DNA of 64,000 bases, taken from contig SCFE01000013.1 of assembly GCA_004352715.1 (NCBI GenBank), positions 2,771,905 to 2,835,904 on the forward strand, given 5' to 3'. The position numbers and the translations under genes were made by a program. The stretch comes from Hofstenia miamia (taxonomy: Eukaryota > Xenacoelomorpha > Acoela). Below the pieces are notes generated by a model. It did not search any database and was not told the DNA's origin. It saw nothing but the letters and a program-made list of their open reading frames with translations. Below, in pieces: positions 1-38,105 of this stretch (position 1 is the first letter of the stretch; the number at the start of each line of letters is the position of its first letter).

Positions 1-3000
1 GTTGTTCTAAACGCATATTTACTAGATGCCTACCACGAGAAAGAAAAAAACGAGTTTAGAAATGATATTCTCGAGTTAATGGATGAAATATAAAACACAA
101 CATTCTCCCCGAAAAATAGTATTTACTTGAACTTACTCAAAAATAATTGGGAGAAAAACTCTAAGTCAGTAAAATTCAATAAAATCAATTGCCTCGTTCA
201 ATCTTTAAACATTTTCTTAGTGAACCAGAAATAATAAATCCTAAGTTATTTGCAAAAGATAATTTACGTTTATCTAAAGAAGGAATTGCAAGTGTCAGAA
301 TCAAAGAATTTCATCATATGAAAATGTAGACACAAACAAAACGTTGAAACAGGCGTTTTGGGAAAACAGAATTTACAAAGATGAAATCAATAAGTTACTC
401 TAAAAGCGACTGCAAGATATGCTATATGTTCGGCATGTTTCAAGAATATGAACACTGATTACGCCTATAAGACAATAGTTATTCTAAGCCTGGCAAATAG
501 ACTGAGCATAAGTTATTTAACTCAATGTAACACTTTAAACATGCTTTGCAATATCTAAATTTTCTGTGTTTCTAATACTATATTTTGCATTTATAATATG
601 TGGAAATGTTAAAATTAATCCAGGACCAACAGTGATAGCATACTTTAACTTGGAAGAAAAAATGAGGACTAATATATGCTTGCTCAAAATTTATTTAAAC
701 TCAAGGATCCCATAAGCTGAAATTAATTAATTGAACTTTTTAATGCACTAGATGATAACTGCTTTTACTATATTACTGAAACTTGGCTTAACAATGCTTA
801 ACAATTACCCAATGGATATTATCAATTCAAACAAACAAAAATTATCTATTTTACACGAAAACTGAGGATCTCGTAGAGATTGCATTCTGCGTCTAATACC
901 AAAGCTGTTTAAACAAAAAAAGAAATGAAAATGTTAGAACCATCTTTGAAAAAGTGAAGTCCATCTTAAAGTTACTATATAAATTTAATCTACTGTCCAA
1001 AAAAAGCAATTTAGAAAAGAATGTATTCACTTTTAAATATATGAGGTGTAACAAGCATTAAAACCTGAAAATCATTAAGAAATTCTCCTAGAAGGCGACT
1101 ATAAGATTGATTACTTAACAGTCGGAGACAGATGATGTATTGAATTCAACAAGAGAAATTCCAACACGTGGTCGATCACTAATACATTATCTAATAGAAT
1201 CGTCCCAAAGCATTGCTTGCTATATGACATGCATTTACCTCTCTTTCAAATAATAATATATGTATTTATGCTTCAAAGATTTTGTTGTGTGTTCAGGAGT
1301 CTCAAAAAGTTTTGAACGATGCAGACAAAATATTGAAGTATATCATAAGGCAAATTTCTTATTACTTGTACAAAACTGCGGCCTACAATAAATGTTTATT
1401 AGAGAATATATCACCAGAAATTCTACAAAACAGGAAATACAAAGGCAATGAAAAAGGCCTGTCTAGACTTAAATGACGCGAACAAAATTTTGAAGAATAT
1501 AATGAAGTTATAAATACACTTAACGCCAAAATGAAGGAACATGCGATTAGTCCGGGCAAAAAATTTAAACAGTTAGATAATTGAACAAAGAAGCAAAGAA
1601 TAAAACGATAACATTACTGAGATTAGCATAATTGCAACACACTTAAATAAGGGTACTAAGGGTACTAAGGAAGTATACAACAAGAGTATGAAGCAAAAAG
1701 CGGGTAGTAAGTTTAGTTTACATTTTAAAAGCAAGGCATTGTTGCTAAATGTCATACACAACATCGATAGTTGAAAGTCTAGTGGAATCATGCGAATTTC
1801 GACATTTATTATCAAGCAATATATAAACCATTTTGAAGAGCATCAATCATTCGCAATAAACTATGATTTTCCATCAGTATTAAAAAGAGTGTCATTATTC
1901 TTCAAAAAAGGAATCCACTGTTAGCAGAAAACTATTGGCAACCCATGTGCAAATAACTTTGGAATATTGTAATACAATCGAATATTTTCTACATCAATGA
2001 AAATAAATTGCTTTACGATAAACAATTCGGATTCAGAAAGGCATACAGTACTACTGATGCACTTTTTACATAACTGAAAGCACCAGGTATAATTAAAGCT
2101 TAAACAAACGTAAACGATTACAACTCAAAAACTAATGAAGATATCCACAATTTGAAAGCACCACCAGATATTAGAGTGTCTCCTCTCGCGACTTGGCGCT
2201 GTTTCATAGAGGCCTCTTAATGAGTTTGCGAGGTCTACCTACACATCAAGAAGTAGTTAAAGTTCGCAGTTGAACCCATGGGCTTTAAACTTAATATTTA
2301 CATGAACATTAGGTTTGAAGAGAATTCAAATATTTGTTAGAAACTGGGAATCTTTAATGAAAATTATTTAATCTTTTCAAGTAATTTAGGCACAGCAGTA
2401 CACTTTAGAACAAGTTTTTAACTTTACATTCAAGCACGAAGACAAATAGCTGTGTCCATGCGTCACGATTTGAAAATTTCTAAATAAGGTTGAGAAAATT
2501 TTTATAAATGTGGTGAAATATTATATTTCTATTACAGTCACATATTTAAATCTGAGTTTTAATTTTAACATCCTATATACGAAGTTAGGAAATTACAAAT
2601 TTTCATTTAGTTTCAAATTAATAGCAGCATTTTTAGAAAAAGGCCAAAGCTCCGTAGTCATCCCTATTTTGTTTACATTGTATTCATGATTAAGTATGCT
2701 GACGACATTTGTCTAATCACACGATATCTCAGTGGTAAAATGCAAAAAGCTATAGAAGACATAATTCAATATTTTAACAAGAATCAATTACAAATTAAGA
2801 TGTTGCATGTTACTAATAATTTTGCATGTAATCTTTTTAATCTATTTCATTGTACAGGTACCATAAAAAGTCTTGAAACGTGAAATTTGCTACAATCATA
2901 AAAAAAATTTGATATAGAGAAATGCTAAATGCATTTCAACCTCTCACTCCACTACAATGCTCAAAGACTGACTTGGCTATTGCGATAAAGAAAAAGATTG

Positions 3001-3250
3001 GACTCTGCACAAATAGGTAAATGTAGTCTTTAATGACAAGTGATAGCAACAATCAACTATGACAATGCTACTCATTGGCACTTCTCAAATATAATGTTAT
3101 TCACGTGAAGTGTATGGAAACAAACCAGGAATACTATGCAAGACTGTCGGAAATCATGTTCAATGGGATTAAGGAATCCCATGAATATTTATTTCAATGA
3201 CAATCAAAAATCCTCTAAACTACTTTGAGACAAATTTTATGTGCATGTTG
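1..3250 (+). mobile_element. Decayed L2/CR1-type non-LTR retrotransposon (LINE)
   Basis: Plus-strand remnants appear in LINE order but are broken by many stops and frameshifts. Around 240-315 a fragment reads LFAKDNLRLSKEGIA, matching the conserved block near the end of the SGNH esterase domain found in ORF1 of CR1/L2-type LINEs. At about 600-632 CGNVKINPGPT is a 2A-like NPGP motif. At 755-800 YYITETWLNN is the N-terminal motif of the apurinic-type endonuclease. At about 2010-2070 LLYDKQFGFRKAYSTTDAL is an RT fingers motif, preceded near 1935 by a degraded NYxP block. At 2686-2750 KYADDICLI carries the catalytic YADD. The element runs off the left edge; its right end near 3250 is approximate. 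It lies antisense to NF1, either inside an NF1 intron or beyond its last visible exon. Family assignment is by motif reading only. Confidence 0.75.
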
Positions 3251-3897
3251 TTTATCATTTTATGCCCAATAAATGTTACTTCAATTTGTGTTTTTCTGCC
3301 TATTGATACTAAGCATGATCTACAGGGTTTATTAAACAAATATTTTATGAGAACTTTCGACATTCACCTTTAATTATCAGTGAAAAAGTAAAAAATAGCT
3401 ACATATTTAGTGTTCCAAGATTTTTTTACGATATCTGTACATAGTGTAGTTTATAACTTTGTAAAGATATTTATATTTGTTGCACATTAATTGCATATAA
3501 CAAATTGCAAATAAAACTCTTACTAGGCTTAAATCATTGAATAAAAATCTACGATGTGCTTTTAAAAATGCATAAATTTAAACCGTATTTTCAATTTATA
3601 AACTTCATAGATTTTTTAGTTGCACTAGCTACAGCGTTAAATACGTGTCAAAAATAAAACGGTGTACATTCATTCCAATACTATTCAAACCTAGGTTTCT
3701 GATTAACTTTGGTAATCAACTACGAGAAAACTTGTATCAACACTTAAATAATGTGTTTGCTTATGTATACACAACCAGCTGCCACTCAATGTTGGCCGAA
3801 ACCCAGCGGACGAGTAAAGAATTCTTCAGACGACGAAAGAAAGGGGAGCAGAACGACCGCCTCCTCTCCCTTTCAAAAATTATTTAAACACTATGAA
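3251..3897. other. Unassigned AT-rich stretch
   Basis: No coding segment is recognised. A less AT-rich patch at about 3775-3875 gives short overlapping reading frames without recognisable motifs. It is probably repeat-derived; the remainder is AT-rich spacer. Confidence 0.4.
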
Positions 3898-4145
3898 ATT
3901 GCGATTTTTTGTGTGAATATTATTATAAAAAATAAGTTGTAGTGGTTTTTCATAAGATAGAAGCAATTTTTTTGAAAATTTTTTTGGTCACTGATGAAAA
4001 AAGGCGTCTTAAAAAACTAACTCTCATGTCTATAAACATGTAGCTCAAGGTTTTTGAAAAACCTCAAATCATTTCAATTTTTGCAAAAATGTCATTAGAT
4101 TTTGTGAAAAAATTTGAACCACCCTCGTTCAAAATTTTCTAGAGC
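3898..4145. repeat. Dispersed repeat B, copy 1
   Basis: About 250 bp that aligns by eye with 20285-20580. Shared blocks include the stretch around GTAGTGGT, the AAGGCGTCTTAAAAA/AAGACGCCTTAAAAA block, the CATGTCTATAAACATGTA block, CATTTCAATTTTTGCAA, and the end TCAAAATTTTCTAG. No terminal inverted repeat or coding capacity is visible, so its class is unknown. Confidence 0.55.
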
Positions 4146-4485
4146 CGCGCCTGGACGAAAGCATCCTAATTGTAACTATATGTTGTTTACTCAAAACCAT
4201 TTAATAGCATTGTAGTGCAAAAGTTAAAAACCTTGTATCCACAAACTCATAATCAAGAATATTTGGTAAATAAACTTGATAATAATAAAATCTCGAGGCG
4301 AAGAAAACCGATACTGTAGGTTATCCGGAAATAACATATTAACACACCTTTTAATATATATGCAACACATGTTTTACACAAACTAAATCCTTTTTAAATT
4401 CATGAAATCCTATGATTAAGGAACCGGAGGTTTTTTAAATTTAAAATTTAAAGCTCGAATGTTATTTTTAAAAAAGCGAGCAGAC

Positions 4486-30773
<26,288 letters not shown>

Positions 30774-30860
30774 TCATAAATCTATAATATAATTATTACA
30801 ACAAAACAAAATATACATAAGTAAAATTTTTAAAAAATAATATAACCTGGATGACATTAA
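30774..30860 (-). promoter_or_regulatory. Splice acceptor 8 nt upstream of the NF1 start codon
   Basis: On the minus strand ATTATATTATAG ends at 30782 and is followed by ATTTATGA and the start ATG. A possible cis donor, CCAG|GTTATA, lies about 60 nt further upstream. It is therefore either a short 5' UTR intron of about 65 bp or a spliced-leader acceptor. Confidence 0.4.
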
Positions 30861-33229
30861 GTAATGACACAATAATAATAATAATTTGGTCATCATACAT
30901 TGGTAAAGTGATTTTTAGTCACAATTTTCAATTCATTACTATGGAATTTTAGATCTTGCCATAATTACGAATCTTTTGAAAATGGTTTAAAGGCACACTT
31001 GTTCAGTCAATTTATTACAGAACAGTAAATGTATTTAAAATGCACATTTGAATACATATTGTAAAAATTATTATGATTATTATTATTAATTACCATTTAA
31101 TATTATATGCACATTCAAAACAGGGTTACACCTAATGCAAAAGAGTGTATAGAATCACAACAAAATGGAGTCCATTATTGTAGGTGTATAGATGGTTAAT
31201 TCCAATTTTTTCAAGGTCGCCATTAGCATTCACTGCAAATGCACACACTTGTGAACAATTTGGATTAATTCGTGCAACGAGGTGCAAAAATTATATAAGA
31301 TTCTCTAACATATGCATACCCAAAAATTAGGTTCAGATGAGTTTGAGGCTAGTCGGATAATGAATTTAGTTGCTTGATGCCAGAACTGTCTAATCACTCT
31401 TTATAGCAGGATACTTGGTGTAATGGGCTGCAACAGTTACATCACGGCACTGTTTTACATAATACATTGTGAAATAAGCCATGGTTCACGTACCTCTACA
31501 CACCTTGAAATTATTACTGATGTTGACGATGAGAAAATGACATCATCCATTTCAGCTAATTAGCCCAACGGTTTGCTTTTTTAGCATCAAGAGATTTTAA
31601 TCAAAAGCGCTTAATAAACCAAATATAAAGCTATAACTTCTGATTTTTAAAAATATCAGATAGAGAAAATAAGAAAATAATATTAATATTTGTACATGTT
31701 ATAATTGAAATGAAAGTCAAAGTTCAATTTTTCGCTATTGGTAATTCCTCTTTGACCTGGATAATTTTCAAAGTAAAGTTAAACGTATGTACTCAATACA
31801 CTGTGTTAAATAAATTTCGCTGCCGCTTGAATCTTAAATATATTCTCGGCAGTTGATTGTTGTGAGCAATTGACACAAGCAAAGTTAATAAATAAGATAC
31901 ACTACTTAATTTCCTATACAATCTTTGACACAATAAATTGTTTTAAAAAATATTGAATATGGACATGAAAATCAAGTTTTCACCATACAATTCACAGTCG
32001 AAATATTTTGAAAGCATTTCAATTTTAAATAATTTCAATTTTTTTCACATCTTTTTTGATCAATAACAAGAAGTTAAGTTAGTGAACTAATAGCAGAATC
32101 CACTCTTCAAATCACTGACAATGAAAGATAGTCTGGCATTTGGTATCTTTGGAGTATTGGTATGGTAGAGGTCTTTCAGGTCCTGCCTTGAGATAACTAT
32201 CAATGTTAATGAAATTGGGACAAGGACAAAAATTGCATTTAGTTGAAAATATTGACAAATTCATTTACTGCAGAATGGCACAAATAATCGGATAAGTAGA
32301 AAAGTCCATTGTTAAATATAACGGACTTCTTTCGAATATTTGGGCTGTAAATTTTTTTCCTGTTTATAAAACAAACATTAATGGCAAAATAATAATAATA
32401 ATGAAGGACTACTAGTCGCTAAAGGCAAATACTACAAAAAAAAGGTCGAGTCTTACGGTAACGACAACAGTCATAGGAGATGAAGTAGGAACAGATGGAA
32501 GAGTAGGCGAAGTAGGAGATTGGCTCAAGAGTAAAGACATCAAAGATTTTTTGAAGCTCGGATCGAGAAAAAAATCAATGGCCATTGAAGAATTAGAATA
32601 TTCAAGCGATGCTTACCTCGACCATATAAATTATAAATATATAAGTAACCTGTACACATCTTAATAAATAGAAACATTGTGTGGAGATATTAAACAAAAT
32701 TAGATTCTCTTTATTGTATTATGTTGTTGCGTTTATGTATAAATGATTTTCAGAAAACATATGCACAAATACATCTTATATTATATTAAATATAGATAAA
32801 TTACTATATTATAAAATAGTGAAAATAGTAGCACAAGCAGGTCTATTGCATAGCTTTATACCAGAGTGGTAAGATCTCTTTGCCTTAGAGAAGGAGAACC
32901 GACTGAATTTGATAAAATTTAGTCAGAAAATTTGACACAGTCTTCAAAAATGCCAAACTTCACTTCTCTTTGGATTGAATCATTTTTCATCAATCAGCTT
33001 TCTGTTTTATTCCTGAAACAGTGAATTTTACATCATTTTTCATTTTGCTTGGTAAGAAACGTAAAGTGCTTCACTGTGTTCACCCCTTCAACCTCAAATA
33101 AACTCAGGAGCAGTGCATTCACGTCTTCATTTCTTTAAAAAAATTGACTTTTGGCCATTGATAAGAATATATTTTTAAATATACTCTTCAAAATGATTTT
33201 GTCATATCTCCAAGGCTAAAGGCACGAAG
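30861..33229. other. Intergenic region between NF1 and the LINE patchwork
   Basis: AT-rich region upstream of both divergent genes. A purine-rich patch at 32460-32530 has loosely repeated GAAGTAGGA-like words. No reading frame with recognisable content, no tRNA-like structure noticed. Confidence 0.5.
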
Positions 33230-33500
33230 AATAACAAGTGTGTTTGCATATCCAAAAGTATTGTTATCACCAGTATATATGCTAATAATGAGATCATTTG
33301 TACCAATGCTGTAGTACGTAGACTAACGAACAACTCCATGACGAAGGCCTTAACTATTTTTGCATTGCTGTCTATTTTTAAGGAAACCCATAACCCAGCT
33401 TATCAGAAATGGTTCTAAAGGATAGTCCATTGCAAGGTCTGATAAAATACACGGCATGAGAAATGACATCAAACGCCTTAGACATGTTAAGGGCAATTAC
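33230..33500 (-). mobile_element. LINE reverse transcriptase fragment
   Basis: Minus-strand reading gives MSKAFDVISHAV (the SKAFD.(I/V).H motif of LINE RT, first catalytic Asp), WVMGFLKNRQQCKN, IGTNDLIISIYTGDN and FGYANTLVI, where the usual ADD is ANT. Stops and frame changes show it is dead. It belongs to a different LINE from the copy at 35148-36230. Confidence 0.6.
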
Positions 33501-34819
33501 CAGTAATGGGGTTCAATGGTTTCGCACATGTTCATGCGAACTCGCTCTTGGAATGCTAAGATGTTCAGCAAACCTGTTCTTAATTTATGTCAGAAGCCTA
33601 TGCAAAGGGGGAAAACTAAAAAATGTGAAGAATCTTATGTTAGATTTTTCACCACAAATAAAGATAAAAATTTGTGTTCTTTCTCACAACAACAACAACA
33701 ACAAAAAGACTTAAATTATCCTGAGGAGGATTGCCAGAAATCAAGAGGTTAATACAAATTCAAAGTTAGGTTTTCATTAAGCGTACTATTGAATCGTATA
33801 GGCTCTTCTTAAGCGCAGACTTTTTGAGTTTCAATATATCGATGTTGTAAGTCCACTGAGGGTGTTGGCCAGTCTCACGACATCTTCTTTTAAAAATTAA
33901 AAGCAATGATATACTGTAGTTCATAAAATATATGAGAAAATCTGTTATTTTTTGAAAATTTAATTATTGTCAGAATTTTCATGTTAGCGGGAAGATGCAA
34001 AAACAAATGTACATAATTTCTTTTCTAATCTACACAAAATGTGAACGACAAAACCGTACTGTTAGAATTTCTATACAAACTTGCCGTACCGAACTGGTAA
34101 AGTTGATGGCTATGCCATTGTTAACCTCTAATAGGCTCTTCTTAAGCGCAGACTTTTTGAGTTTCAATATATCGATGTTGTAGGTGGCACTGAGGGTGTT
34201 GGCCAATCTCACGACTCTTCAGACATCTTCTTTCTGGTTGTAGAAACTTCGAATTGCACATGACTTGAAGATCGAAGTTTGTCCAAGCCAGCATGAATGG
34301 GAAAATGATCCGGGGTAATCCATGATCTACCGTCCAGCACATTTTTCATGAATAATAAGTCGTAAAGTTAAAATAACACAATAATGGGATACAACAGATA
34401 ATTGCTGGCTAGAGCAACTGTGCGTTGCCAAAAACCCAATACAGGCACGTCTATGAAAACTATCAAGCTTATGCAGGATGGCATCACCAAGAAACCATGC
34501 CTGGCTAACGTAAAGTAAAATACTGAGGACACATAACTGTATAAGCCTGGCATTTACCGTCTGGCTAGTTTGAAACGGAACATTGTGCTTTATCATATGA
34601 AAAGCATTGCTTGCCTTTTGAAGCTGCGTCAATGCGTGTAGGTTCCAACGCAAATTCTGGTCTATATTAATCTCTAGGCCTTTAACATGTTGAACGGAAT
34701 AGATAGTTTTATTGTTAATAACAAGCTCAAAAAGTTGGTGGCAGTAGAAAATGAGAAGTTGAGTCTTGGAGATATTAATAGCCATGCCGTTAGACTGATT
34801 CCAGAGTAACAACCTTTGA
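33474..34819. repeat. Duplicated block, left copy, ending at single N (34820)
   Basis: 33474-33790 matches 34821-35137 almost exactly (offset 1347), and 34128-34819 matches 35148-35830. Between them, 33884-34127 is an extra piece that matches 36455-36693. The copies meet at one undetermined base, which suggests unmerged overlapping contigs or two haplotypes placed in series. Confidence 0.8.
34131..34812 (-). mobile_element. LINE RT C-terminal fragment, duplicate copy
   Basis: Minus-strand frame starting LLWNQSNGMAINISKTQLL and running through LEINIDQNLRWNLHA, AFHMIKHNVPF and FLGDAILHKLDSFHRRA to the C-terminus. It is nearly identical to the downstream part of the copy at 35148-36230, cut off at the N (34820). 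Confidence 0.75.
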
Positions 34820-34820
34820 N
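34820..34820. other. Single-N contig join
   Basis: One undetermined base between duplicated sequence; see the duplicated block entry. Confidence 0.8.
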
Positions 34821-35147
34821 CGCCTTAGACATGTTAAGGGCAATTACCAGTAATGGGGTTCAATGGTTTCGCACATGTTCATGCGAACTCGCTCTTGGAA
34901 TGCTAAGATGTTCAGCAAACCTGTTCTTAATTTATGTCAGAAGCCTATGCAAAGGGGGAAAACTAAAAAATGTGAAGAATCTTATGTTAGATTTTTCACC
35001 ACAAATAAAGATAAAAATTTGTGTTCTTTCTCACAACAACAACAACAACAAAAAGACTTAAATTATCCTGAGGAGGATTGCCAGAAATCAAGAGGTTAAT
35101 ACAAATTCAAAGTTAGGTTTTCATTAAGCGTACTATTGCGTATAATA

Positions 35148-36230
35148 GGCTCTTCTTAAGCGCAGACTTTTTGAGTTTCAATATATCGATGTTGTAGCAC
35201 TGAGGGTGTGTGTTGGCCAATCTCACGACTCTTCTAAAATCTTCTTTCTGGTTGTAGAAACTTCGAATTGCACATGACTTGAAGATCGAAGTTTGTCCAA
35301 GCCAGAATGAATGGGAAAATGATCCGGGGTAATCCATGATCTACCGTCCAGCACATTTTTCATGAATAATAAGTCGTAAAGTTAAAATAACACAATAATG
35401 GGATACAACAGATAATTGCTGGCTAGAGCAACTGTGCGTTGCCAAAAACCCAATACAGGCACGTCTATGAAAACTATCAAGCTTATGCAGGATGGCATCA
35501 CCAAGAAACCATGCCTGGCTAACGTAAAGTAAAATACTGAGGACACATAACTGTATAAGCCTGGCATTTACCGTCTGGCTAGTTTGAAACGGAACATTGT
35601 GCTTTATCATATGAAAAGCATTGCTTGCCTTTTGAAGCTGCGTCAATGCGTGTAGGTTCCAACGCAAATTCTGGTCTATATTAATCTCTAGGCCTTTAAC
35701 ATGTTGAACGGAATAGATAGTTTTATTGTTAATAACAAGCTCAAAAAGTTGGTGGCAGTAGAAAATGAGAAGTTGAGTCTTGGAGATATTAATAGCCATG
35801 CCGTTAGACTGATTCCAGAGTAACAACCTTTGAATATGAGACATTAGAAGGTCTTTGTTACTGCCAAGAGCTTTACAGTCATCGGCATATACAAAGCTAT
35901 CGGAGTTGATGAAACTATCAGGCATATCGTTGATAAATAACGAAAAGCAAGGAACCTAAAATGCTCCCCTGAGGAACCCCGCTTGTAACTGCAACCTTTG
36001 GTGAGACATTCTCAGCAATGACGACATATTGATAACGCTCAGTTAAATAAGACAGGAAGAACTTAATGAACTAATCATCCAAACCGAAAACCCGGAGTTT
36101 ATGCAATAACAATTCGTGGGGAACGCGATCAGAGGCCTTCAAGTAGTCAAAATAGACACTAAAACAGTCCTCGTTCTTGTCCAAGTGATTAAACACCTTG
36201 TCTAAAAAGAGTAAAAGTTGGGTGACTACT
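35148..36230 (-). mobile_element. Jockey/CR1-type LINE reverse transcriptase, inactive
   Basis: Minus strand, from 36230: LFLDKVFNHLDKNEDCFSVY, FDYLKASDRVPHELLLHKLR (RT motif with the first Asp; usual form DFSKAFDRVPH), a stop after FGLDD, then LTERYQYVV and TSGVPQGSILGSLLFVIY. A frameshift follows, then NDMPDSF and SFVYADDCKAL with the catalytic YADD, NQSNGMAINISKTQLL, WNLHALTQLQKAS and the C-terminal ARRACIGF-like block. The 194-residue open part covers 35925-35341. One stop and one frameshift make this copy inactive. It lies upstream of osa, antisense to it. Confidence 0.8.
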
Positions 36231-36939
36231 AGGAACCCTCATAATGTTTCGTTTATTTTCTCGTCGAGTATTATAATGTAAAACCTTTTTTCTACTGATT
36301 TGGATCTTTAGGAACAAAAGTTATGTGATTTTTAAAGATAATTCGTTTTCATAATAAATAATAAAAATTTGGAATGTCTTGAATAAAAGAAATATTTTGT
36401 GAACATCAATTATGAATATCAAAGAAAATTAAATATTGTGGCTTACAAATTTGTATTATTAAAAATTAAAAGCAATGATATACTGTAGTTCATAAAATAT
36501 ATGAAAAATCTGTTATTTTTTGGAAATTTAATTATTGTCAGAATTTTCATGTTAGCGGGAAGATGCAAAAACAAATGTACATAATTTCTTTTCTAATCTA
36601 CACAAAATGTGAACGACAAAACCGTGCTGTTAGAATTTCTATACAAACTTGCCGTACCGAACTGGTAAAGTTGATGGCTATGCCATTGTTAACCTCTTAT
36701 AGAAAAGTGAGAAGAAAGCATTGTCTCACTGTCAATTGTTTAAACATGCCTTGAAAGTAAAATATTGGAAGTTTTCTCACAACAATATACAATGTTCGGG
36801 CGTAAAGTTTGCCAAATTTAAGCAAAACAAATTCAAAATCAACTGTCACGAATGGAATGTCAGGCTAACCGATCATTGTTCTTTCCAATTGCAAAGGGGA
36901 ATGTTTCTCGCATCTATTTGCCAATAACGTAATTGTGAA

Positions 36940-37024
36940 GAGTGTTACCTATCAGGAAGTAATTAGTCTGAGATAATTGTGCTAAGTTAACCTACGAACA
37001 ATTACTAAGCTGTCATGCAAACAG
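36940..37024 (+). other. Putative non-coding 5' exon of osa (left duplicate)
   Basis: Ends in a near-perfect donor, CATGCAAACAG|GTAAGTCC. The matching acceptor TAATTTTTAG is just before the coding exon. The left boundary is unknown. A short upstream ATG (ATG CAA ACA) in this exon would run into a stop soon after the junction. The same exon occurs at about 38471-38555. Confidence 0.45.
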
Positions 37025-37854
37025 GTAAGTCCAATAGTGTAACATTAGAGTGTCAAACTATTTAAAATTAAGCGAAAGATGTTATTGTACTTATTGTTCT
37101 TGGTCAGAATTTAACCAGAAATTTTGTCATTTTTGTAACATATTATACATAGAGAAATATATATTATTTCAAATAAAAGTACATATTTATTATTATTATA
37201 GGAGAAACATATTATTTGAAATTTATTAAATCTTAAAAACCTTCTACAATCAAATCTTGCTTTTAAAATTAAATTATAATTCTTAAAATTGAAAGCGATT
37301 TCTAAAATAATATTGTCCTATAACGTTATATTACCATAATTACGCCTAACTCATAGCAAATATAATTTAAATTATATTTGTACTTTTATTAATAACAAAA
37401 AAATATCTAACATAAATATAATTTTTAAAGATATATTTTAAAGTAACACTTAAATATGGCCACTATCTAATTTAACACTAGTCATGAATTTTTTTAGTTA
37501 AATATTTAATCGTATCTTTTCAAAATAAATTCATAGCTAAAATTTTTATCTATTTTCAATGTTTTAAATATAAATGAGCAAATACTATTTAATAAAATGT
37601 ATTAAGATATTTCGTGTTACAATCACAAAAACGTCGTTGTACTTTATTGTAATTTATCAATAATTCTAATACTGAAAACGATGCTGTGGATTTGAAAGTA
37701 ATTTGGCTTCAAAATTTTCAGAAATCAAATATGTTCTATCGCTAATATGTGTTAAAGAATGGGAACTTGTTTCAAAACTTATATTGTGTTAATTTGTGTA
37801 TTTGATCACACGTTTTAACTAGATTAAATTAATTTTTAGTAATGAGATAGTGAC

Positions 37855-38104
37855 ATGTATACTAACTCACCTGCAGTGCCACCTACTTACATGGATAAAT
37901 ATGCGGCTACTTCGCGTGATACTGTCACTGCAATGGATCCATTTTCAGATGACTACATGTATACTGGTGGTGTTCAGAAAAATGCATCTGTTAGTAATAA
38001 TAGATCAAATGTGTATCAAAGAGCACCACATCCAGAACCTTTTAATCAAGACCCATATATAGCTCGACGTTGGGATCCCAAGGCTGCAGGTAATGCAGCT
38101 CACC
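37855..38104 (+). pseudogene. osa: Duplicate of the first 83 codons of osa, cut by a single N
   Basis: Identical to 39386-39635, beginning MYTNSPAVPPTYMDKYAATS and stopping at the N (38105). It is a copy created by the 1530-bp duplication, probably not a separate gene. Confidence 0.8.
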
Positions 38105-38105
38105 N

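Larger units (their letters stand above)
36575..38104. repeat. 1530-bp exact duplicate, left copy
   Basis: Repeated at 38106-39635 with a constant offset of 1531 and no indel seen, separated by one N at 38105. It includes the osa 5' exon, its intron and the first 250 bp of its coding exon. Most likely an assembly artefact. Confidence 0.85.

Noticed and set aside
36563-36927. Plus-strand frames upstream of osa (63 and 68 codons, repeated at 38252)
   Set aside because: No recognisable motif; lie in the LINE flank and the duplicated 5' region, and are not in frame with osa.
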